A stretch of DNA of 64,000 nucleotides. Source: Streptomyces sp. HNM0575. GTDB taxonomy: Bacteria > Actinomycetota > Actinomycetes > Streptomycetales > Streptomycetaceae. The stretch is taken from assembly GCF_012726265.1 (NCBI RefSeq), contig NZ_JAASAG010000012.1:1-64000 (forward strand), written 5' to 3'. A program made the translations under genes and the position numbers. The notes beneath the pieces are model-generated. The model was not told the DNA's origin. It did no database searches and saw only the letters and a program-made list of their open reading frames with translations. Below are positions 59,199 through 64,000 of this stretch, piece by piece (position 1 is the first letter of the stretch; every line of letters starts with the position of its first letter).

Positions 59199-60572
59199 TC
59201 ATCCGGTCTCGGCCGTCTCCGCTCCCGTCTTGCCGGCGGCCGTCTTCCCCGGGTCCGGCTCCTTGGGGAGGGTGGTGCCCGGCTCGGCGCGGCCCTGGGG
59301 CATGAGCACCAGCGCGGCCATCGCGAGCACGCAGCAGGCGATGATGTACCAGCTGATGCCGACGCTGGAATCCGTCTTCTCCAGGATCGCCGCCGCGATG
59401 AGCGGCGCGGGCCCGCCCGCGATCACCGAGGCGAGCTGGTAGCCGAGCCCGGCGCCGCTGTAGCGGACGTTGGCGCCGAAGCTCTCCGCGATCAGCGCCG
59501 CCTGCGGCCCGTACTGGATGTCGTGGAAGAACAGCGACAGCACGATCGCGATCAGCACCAGCCCCGAGGAGCCGGTGTCGAGCATCGCGAAGTACGGGAA
59601 CGCGAACACCCCGACGCAGGCGATGCCGATCCCGTACGTCAGGCGCCGCCCGAAGCGGTCCGAGAGATGGCCCCACAGCGGAACGCTGATCAGGCCGACG
59701 GCCGCCGCGATGAGGGTGTCGTTGAGAAGCTCCGCCTTGTCCAGGCCGACCTCCTCGGTGCCGTACGTGAGCACGAAAGTGATGAAGAGGTAGAACGGCG
59801 CCTGCTCGGAGAGGCGTACGAACGCCGAGGTCAGCACCTCGCGGGGCTGTTCGCGCAGCACGCTCAGCACGGGCATGCGCACAACCTCCCGCTCCTGCTT
59901 GACCTCCTGGAAGGCGGGGCTCTCCAGCACGCGCAGCCGTACGTACATGCCGATGCCGATCAGCACGGCGCTCGCGAGGAACGGGATGCGCCAGCCCCAG
60001 CTCTCGAAGCCGTCGCCGGACGCGGAGCTCATCAGCTTGACCATGCCGGTCGAGGCGAGCAGGCCCAGCGGAACGCCCAGTTGGGGCCAGCTGGCCATCA
60101 GTCCGCGCCGCTGCGTGGATCCCCATTCCATCGACAGCAGCACGGAGCCGCCCCACTCGCCGCCGACGCCTATGCCCTGGATGACGCGCAGCAGCACGAG
60201 GAGCAGCGGCGCGGCGAAGCCGATCGACGCGTAGCCGGGCAGCAGCCCGATCAGGAAGGTGCTGACTCCCATCAGCATCAGCGTCATGATCAGCGTCGAC
60301 TTGCGGCCGACGCGGTCGCCGAAGTGGCCGAAGATCGCGGCGCCGATGGGGCGTGCGGCGAAGCCGACGAACTGCGTGCCGAAGGAGGCGAGCACTCCCA
60401 CGTACGTGGAGCTGCCGGGGAAGAAGATGTGCGGGAAGACCAGGGCGGCGGCGGTGCCGTAGAGGAAGAAGTCGTACCACTCGATGGCTGTGCCGACCGT
60501 GCTGGCGACGACGGCTCGGCGCCGCTGACTGCGTACCGTCTCCGGCTCGCTTGCGGGGCTGACTGTGGTCAT
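59199..60572 (-). CDS. MFS metabolite:proton symporter (ProP/ShiA-like)
   Basis: This 457-residue transporter has 12 helices and the family motifs GTAIEWYDFFLYGTAAAL (helix 1), GHFGDRVGRKSTL (motif A), GIGVGGEWGGSVLL and LSDRFGRRLTYG. It takes up a polar solute (organic acid, osmolyte or shikimate-like) with protons. ATG 60570-60572 with GAGGAG is chosen. A repeat-rich region precedes it. Confidence 0.88.
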   Translation of the reverse strand: MTTVSPASEPETVRSQRRRAVVASTVGTAIEWYDFFLYGTAAALVFPHIFFPGSSTYVGVLASFGTQFVGFAARPIGAAIFGHFGDRVGRKSTLIMTLMLMGVSTFLIGLLPGYASIGFAAPLLLVLLRVIQGIGVGGEWGGSVLLSMEWGSTQRRGLMASWPQLGVPLGLLASTGMVKLMSSASGDGFESWGWRIPFLASAVLIGIGMYVRLRVLESPAFQEVKQEREVVRMPVLSVLREQPREVLTSAFVRLSEQAPFYLFITFVLTYGTEEVGLDKAELLNDTLIAAAVGLISVPLWGHLSDRFGRRLTYGIGIACVGVFAFPYFAMLDTGSSGLVLIAIVLSLFFHDIQYGPQAALIAESFGANVRYSGAGLGYQLASVIAGGPAPLIAAAILEKTDSSVGISWYIIACCVLAMAALVLMPQGRAEPGTTLPKEPDPGKTAAGKTGAETAETG

Positions 60573-61066
60573 GGCGGGCTCCTCAGGTTGGACCGGCCAG
60601 TGGTCCACTGAACGAGAGATGCCCGAGAGGTTCGAGCCATCGGCGCCCGCTGTCAAGGGAGTGCGCGAGGCGGACCGTGCGGCGGGGACGGTCCGGTACG
60701 CGGCGGGGCGGCCCGCCGCAGGTCGGCCCGGGTGCCGCCGGGGCGGTGCGGGGGCCGTGCGGGACGCCCCGAGATCTGCGCGGGGTCTGCGCGAGGTCTG
60801 CGCAGGGCCGTCGCGGATTCGTCGCGGATTCGTCGCAGGGCTTTCGCGAGGTCTGGCGCAGAGCTTTCGCGGGGTCCGGAGCAGAGCTTTCGCGGGGTCG
60901 GGCGCAGGGGCGCCGGAAGCGCAGGGGTACCGGAAGGAGGACCGGCGAGGGATCGGCGCCCGAACTCGGCACGGACCGGATCTCGTCGTGGCTCGATCCG
61001 TACGCCGAGACACTCGACCCGTACGTCGCCCCCGGGCCCGGTGCCCGGAAGGCCCCCCGGAGCGGC
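60573..61066. other. 494-bp intergenic region with tandem repeats
   Basis: Upstream of the MFS gene. It contains the 23-bp repeats at 60835-60903 and related shorter repeats (GATTCGTCGCG, GTCTGCGC) at 60775-60834. The frames translate into low-complexity repeats only, so no gene is called. Confidence 0.6.
60835..60903. repeat. Three 23-bp tandem repeats
   Basis: Units start GCAGRGCTTTCGCGRGGTC and differ from one another at a few positions each. Further degenerate units lie on the left. Confidence 0.85.
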
Positions 61067-61855
61067 TCACTTCCCGTGCGTACTCCGCGCATCGCCGTGA
61101 TTCGCACCCGCGCCTGAGCCGGTGCCCGTGCGGCTGCCCATGCGGTCGCGGATCGGGGCGTAGTGCCTGACGATCGCCGTGCGCAGCAGTCCGCTGTCCG
61201 CGGCCTCGATCGCGTCCAGTACGGCGACGTGCGCGTCGGCGGTCTGGGCGAGGTCGGTGGTGCCGGGCAGCGCACCGAGCGCGATCGCGTGCACGTCCCA
61301 GAAGGCGCCGGTGAGCTGGACGGCGAGCGCGTTGCCGGTCACCCGCATCAGCAGCAGGTGGAACTCCCGGTCCTCCGCCAGGAATCCCTCACCGCGGGCC
61401 GCCTTCTCGTGCATCGCGCGCGTCAACTGCCGCATGGACGCGAGCACTTCGGGCGTGGTCCGCTCGACGATCACATCGGCGAGGCCGGTCTCGACCAGCT
61501 GGCGCACATCGATCAGGTCCGCCATCACGTCCTGGTCGTCCTGCGCGTCGAGCATTCCGCGGAAGGCGAGCGACTCGACCATGGCCGTGAGGCTGAGCCG
61601 TCCCACGTAAGTGCCGTAGCCGTGCCGCACCTCGACGATGTCGAGCGCGGAGAGGGTCTTCATCGCCTCGCGGACGCGGGACCTGCTCACGGCGAGCTGC
61701 TCGCTCAGTTCGTTCTCGGTGGGCATCGGGTCGCCGGGGGCGAGCCGGTTGAGGAGGATGTACTCCTTGATCCGGTCGACCACGGACAGCCCGGAGGAGC
61801 GGGGCGCGGCGTCCGTGCGGAGGCCGTGCTCCGCGGGCAGCTTCTTCGCCGGCAT
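61067..61855 (-). CDS. GntR-family (FCD) regulator
   Basis: This 262-residue regulator has an N-terminal winged HTH (IKEYILLNRLAPGDPMPTEN, then LSEQLAVSRSRVREAMKTLS) and an FCD ligand domain (VMADLIDVRQLVETGLADVI, EDREFHLLLMRVTGN). It starts at ATG 61853-61855. The longer frame upstream runs through the GCGGG repeat and is rejected. It is divergent from an MFS gene that carries GACATC-type palindromes in front of it, so it probably controls that gene. Confidence 0.88.
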   Translation of the reverse strand: MPAKKLPAEHGLRTDAAPRSSGLSVVDRIKEYILLNRLAPGDPMPTENELSEQLAVSRSRVREAMKTLSALDIVEVRHGYGTYVGRLSLTAMVESLAFRGMLDAQDDQDVMADLIDVRQLVETGLADVIVERTTPEVLASMRQLTRAMHEKAARGEGFLAEDREFHLLLMRVTGNALAVQLTGAFWDVHAIALGALPGTTDLAQTADAHVAVLDAIEAADSGLLRTAIVRHYAPIRDRMGSRTGTGSGAGANHGDARSTHGK

Positions 61856-61904
61856 CGGGGCGGCCCTTCCGTGCGTGGTCGTGTTGGGGCGTGGGCTGGG
61901 TGGA

Positions 61905-61950
61905 GCGGGGCGGGGCGGGGCGGGGCGGGGCGGGGCGGGGCGGGGCGGGG
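61905..61950. repeat. Pentanucleotide repeat (GCGGG)9
   Basis: Nine perfect GCGGG units plus one G lie about 50 nt upstream of the GntR start. The G-rich strand could form a quadruplex. Confidence 0.95.
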
Positions 61951-61960
61951 TTTGGAAATC

Positions 61961-62079
61961 TGTCATCTGTTATCTGTCAGCTGAAATCCGTCATCCGTCA
62001 CCTGACATCGCAAATCTGAAATCCGTCATCTGACATCCGTCGGCTGTCAGCCGTCATCTGACCCCTGTCAGCTGTCAGC
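61961..62079. repeat. 17-unit degenerate heptanucleotide repeat
   Basis: Seventeen consecutive 7-bp units vary around YGTCATC, without a break in the 7-bp register. Two units are exactly TGACATC, which contains the half-site of the downstream palindromes. It lies in the GntR-MFS intergenic region. Confidence 0.85.
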
Positions 62080-62151
62080 CGTCCGTCGGCCTCATCCGCC
62101 CTCCGCCGCCTGCCCGTTGCCGATCGGCAGTCCGGGGCTCCAGCCCGACAT

Positions 62152-62168
62152 CGGACATCCTATGTCCG
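62152..62168. promoter_or_regulatory. GntR-like operator, distal
   Basis: A perfect dyad, CGGACAT and ATGTCCG around CCT. Same half-site as the proximal operator. Confidence 0.75.
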
Positions 62169-62255
62169 CCGTGAACAGGCCGTTCCGGCGCGCGGCGAAT
62201 TCGTACGCGGCCCTTGCCCGGGCCGACGGCGCCCCCCTAGCTTCGGGTCATCGGC

Positions 62256-62279
62256 AGGACATCAGACATCCGATGTCCT
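62256..62279. promoter_or_regulatory. GntR-like operator, proximal
   Basis: GACATC-C-GATGTC (62265-62277) is a perfect 13-bp dyad nested in outer arms AGGACAT (62256-62262) and ATGTCCT (62273-62279). It lies 28 nt before the MFS start, where it could overlap the promoter. The spacing of two related sites suits a GntR/FCD dimer pair. Confidence 0.75.
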
Positions 62280-62306
62280 AGAGTCGACGACGAGCGGGGG
62301 CGGGCG

Positions 62307-63845
62307 ATGAGCGACCGTGCCGAGGACGGCGCACGCAAGGACCGGCAGGACGGGCGCACACCCTGGTACCGGGAGGTCTCCGGCCCCCACTGGCGGGCCT
62401 TCGTCGCCGCCTGGCTGGGCTATCTGCTCGACGGCTTCGACTTCGTGATCATCACGCTCGTACTCACCGAGGTGACCGGCGAGTTCCATCTCTCCGCGGT
62501 GACGGGCGCGGCCCTGGTCTCCGCCGCCTTCATCTCCCGGTGGTTCGGCGGCCTCGCCCTCGGCGCGCTCGCCGACCGTTTCGGGCGCAGGAACGCGATG
62601 GTCGTCAGCATCCTGCTGTTCTCGGTCGGCTCCGCGCTGTGCGCCGTGGCCCCCGCGTACTGGGTGCTCTTCGCCGCGCGGCTGCTGATCGGGCTCGGCA
62701 TGGCGGGGGAGTACGGATCGAGTTCGACGTACGTCATCGAGTCGTGGCCCGAGCATCTGCGCAACAAGGCCTCCGGCTTCCTGATCAGCGGTTTCTCCAT
62801 CGGGGCCGCGCTGTGCGCCGAGGTGTACGGGCTGATCGTGCCGGCCTGGGGCTGGCGTGCGCTGTTCGCCGTGGGGCTCGTGCCGATCGTTCTCGCGCTG
62901 TGGCTGCGGCGGGCGCTGCCCGAGTCGGACGACTGGCAGCGTGCACGCGAGGCGCACCGTGTGGGTTCGCAGGGGCGGCCCGACATGTTCCGCACCCTCT
63001 ACCGGAACGGGCGGGCGGCGCTGAACACCGTCAACGTCGTGCTCACGCTCGCCGCGTTCGCCGCGCTGCTGCTGGTCTTCGCGGGCCTCGTGCACGGCAC
63101 GCTTCCGGTGACGGGCCTCGCGGCCGTGATCACCGCGGTGTTCGTCTGCTTCATGGCCCAGTTCTCGGGACGGAGGTGGCCCACGGGGGTCACGTTGATG
63201 ATCACCGTGTTCACGGCCTTCCTGTACTCGTGGCCGATCCAGGCCCTGCTGCCCACGTATCTCAAGACGGACCTCGGGCTCGAGGCCGGGCACGTCGCCG
63301 ACCTGCTCTTCTTCTCCGGTTTCGGCGCGGCGGCGGGGTGCGTGCTGGGCGGTTTCCTGGGGGACCGCTTCGGTACGCGCAGGGCGTACTGGACGAGCCT
63401 CGTCGTCTCGCAGCTCCTCGTCTTCCCCGTCTTCCTCGTCGGCGGGGGCTCGCTGTTGCTGCTCGGCGCGCTCCTCTTCCTCCAGCAGGTCTTCGGGCAG
63501 GGCATCTCGGGGCTGCTGCCGAAGTGGATCGGCGGCTACTTCGCCGTGGAGCAGCGCGCGGCGGGGCTCGGCTTCGCGTACAACGTGGGTGCGCTGGGCG
63601 GTGCCGCGGCTCCCGTGCTGGGTGCGGGGCTCGCGCAGACGATGTCGCTGGGTACGGCGCTCGCGGTGCTGTCGTTCGCGTTGACGACGGTCGTGATCGT
63701 GCTGGTGGCGGTGAACGCGCCCATGCGCGCGCAGCGGCTCCTCGCGCCGGCGCACGTGTGGGAGACGGACGCGCTGGACGTGATTCCACGCGTCCCCGCC
63801 GCCGATGCACCCGGCGGCACCGGCAGGGAAGAGATGTCCGCATGA
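62307..63845 (+). CDS. MFS transporter (aromatic acid/sialate-type)
   Basis: This 512-residue transporter has 12 helices. GYLLDGFDFVIITLVLTEV (helix 1, D-G-F-D motif of the AAHS and sialate-permease groups), LGALADRFGRRNAMV (motif A), AGEYGSSSTYVIESWPEH and GFLGDRFGTRRAYW are present. It imports an organic acid or sugar acid with protons. It starts at ATG 62307 behind GGGGGCGG. Its stop overlaps the next start in ATGA. It is probably controlled by the divergent GntR protein. Confidence 0.88.
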   Translation: MSDRAEDGARKDRQDGRTPWYREVSGPHWRAFVAAWLGYLLDGFDFVIITLVLTEVTGEFHLSAVTGAALVSAAFISRWFGGLALGALADRFGRRNAMVVSILLFSVGSALCAVAPAYWVLFAARLLIGLGMAGEYGSSSTYVIESWPEHLRNKASGFLISGFSIGAALCAEVYGLIVPAWGWRALFAVGLVPIVLALWLRRALPESDDWQRAREAHRVGSQGRPDMFRTLYRNGRAALNTVNVVLTLAAFAALLLVFAGLVHGTLPVTGLAAVITAVFVCFMAQFSGRRWPTGVTLMITVFTAFLYSWPIQALLPTYLKTDLGLEAGHVADLLFFSGFGAAAGCVLGGFLGDRFGTRRAYWTSLVVSQLLVFPVFLVGGGSLLLLGALLFLQQVFGQGISGLLPKWIGGYFAVEQRAAGLGFAYNVGALGGAAAPVLGAGLAQTMSLGTALAVLSFALTTVVIVLVAVNAPMRAQRLLAPAHVWETDALDVIPRVPAADAPGGTGREEMSA

Positions 63846-64000
63846 GCACTGCCAGCCCCGGTCCCGCGGGCACCGGCCCCACGGACCGTACGAGCACGGC
63901 GGACCGTACGAGCCCTGACCCCACGGACCGTACGGACCCCACGGACCCCGCGAGCCCCACCGGCCCCACGACCACCCGCCCTTCCGCCACCGCCCGCCCT
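63842..64000 (+). CDS. Partial CDS running off the window (N-terminus only)
   Basis: ATG 63842 overlaps the MFS stop and opens a frame with no stop to the window edge (53 codons). The visible part is Thr/Pro/Asp/Arg-rich and low complexity, with TDRTS and TDPTD repeats. Coupling to the transporter suggests a catabolic enzyme for the imported substrate, but nothing in the visible part identifies it. Confidence 0.5.
   Translation, partial: MSTASPGPAGTGPTDRTSTADRTSPDPTDRTDPTDPASPTGPTTTRPSATARP

Noticed and set aside
61961..62079. CRISPR-like array
   Set aside because: Units are only 7 bp, contiguous and without spacers; no cas genes.

Overview
The window looks like a chromosome segment of Streptomyces or a close high-GC actinomycete. 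Nearly every gene has strong GC bias at third codon positions. There is a dnaK-grpE-dnaJ-hspR heat-shock operon with HspR-type (HAIR) operators, a mycothiol-type DinB enzyme, a snapalysin-like secreted protease, a SpoIIE-type multidomain phosphatase, an anti-sigma-like ATPase and many secreted or lipoproteins. No replication, conjugation or phage structural genes are visible, and no integrase.

Layout. 0.2-8.3 kb: a secreted trypsin-like protease, the DnaK operon (minus strand) and a divergent membrane Fe-S oxidoreductase. 8.9-14.4 kb: small regulatory and housekeeping genes (HATPase, Yip1-like membrane protein, GNAT, DUF5994, phosphoribosyltransferase, dcd). 14.65 kb: tRNA-Gly(CCC). 14.7-24.2 kb: an accessory island made of several segments. 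Each segment ends in a decayed copy of the 3' end of the tRNA-Gly gene (about 19.4, 22.1 and 24.2 kb), the pattern left by repeated site-specific integration at one tRNA. Its cargo is an Esx-like protein, a 731-aa WXG-type protein, two related lipoproteins with a frameshifted copy of the large protein's C-terminus between them, a membrane protein, a patatin/TetR pair with a double operator, an HTH regulator with a DUF2218-methyltransferase fusion, and a transposase scar.

24.2-36 kb: a methyltransferase/TetR pair with a predicted leaderless, operator-overlapped promoter, hydrolases, a mycothiol-type enzyme, an amine oxidase, a His-rich secreted repeat peptide, an ACT-domain protein, a SigE-family sigma factor with a membrane partner, and a GT2-DUF2079 fusion. 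35-41 kb: DHA2 transporter, a translationally coupled hydrolase-P450 pair, and an APH-like kinase. 40.6-50.3 kb: secreted and surface proteins (pyroglutamyl-peptidase-like protein lacking its catalytic Cys, PI-PLC-X-like membrane protein, two solute-binding lipoproteins, snapalysin). 50.5-56 kb: an unknown two-gene operon, a VOC protein, an AraC regulator and a VanZ-RDD protein. 56.3-64 kb: a SpoIIE-type phosphatase, two MFS transporters and a GntR regulator. Its divergent promoter region carries operator-like palindromes and a long heptamer repeat.

Two sequence-level themes recur. Degenerate tandem arrays of exactly 7 bp lie in at least five intergenic regions. GTATAC-centred palindromes or inverted repeats lie in three (8.4, 11.1-11.3 and 56.0 kb). 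All positions come from reading the sequence and its translations; no database search was possible.
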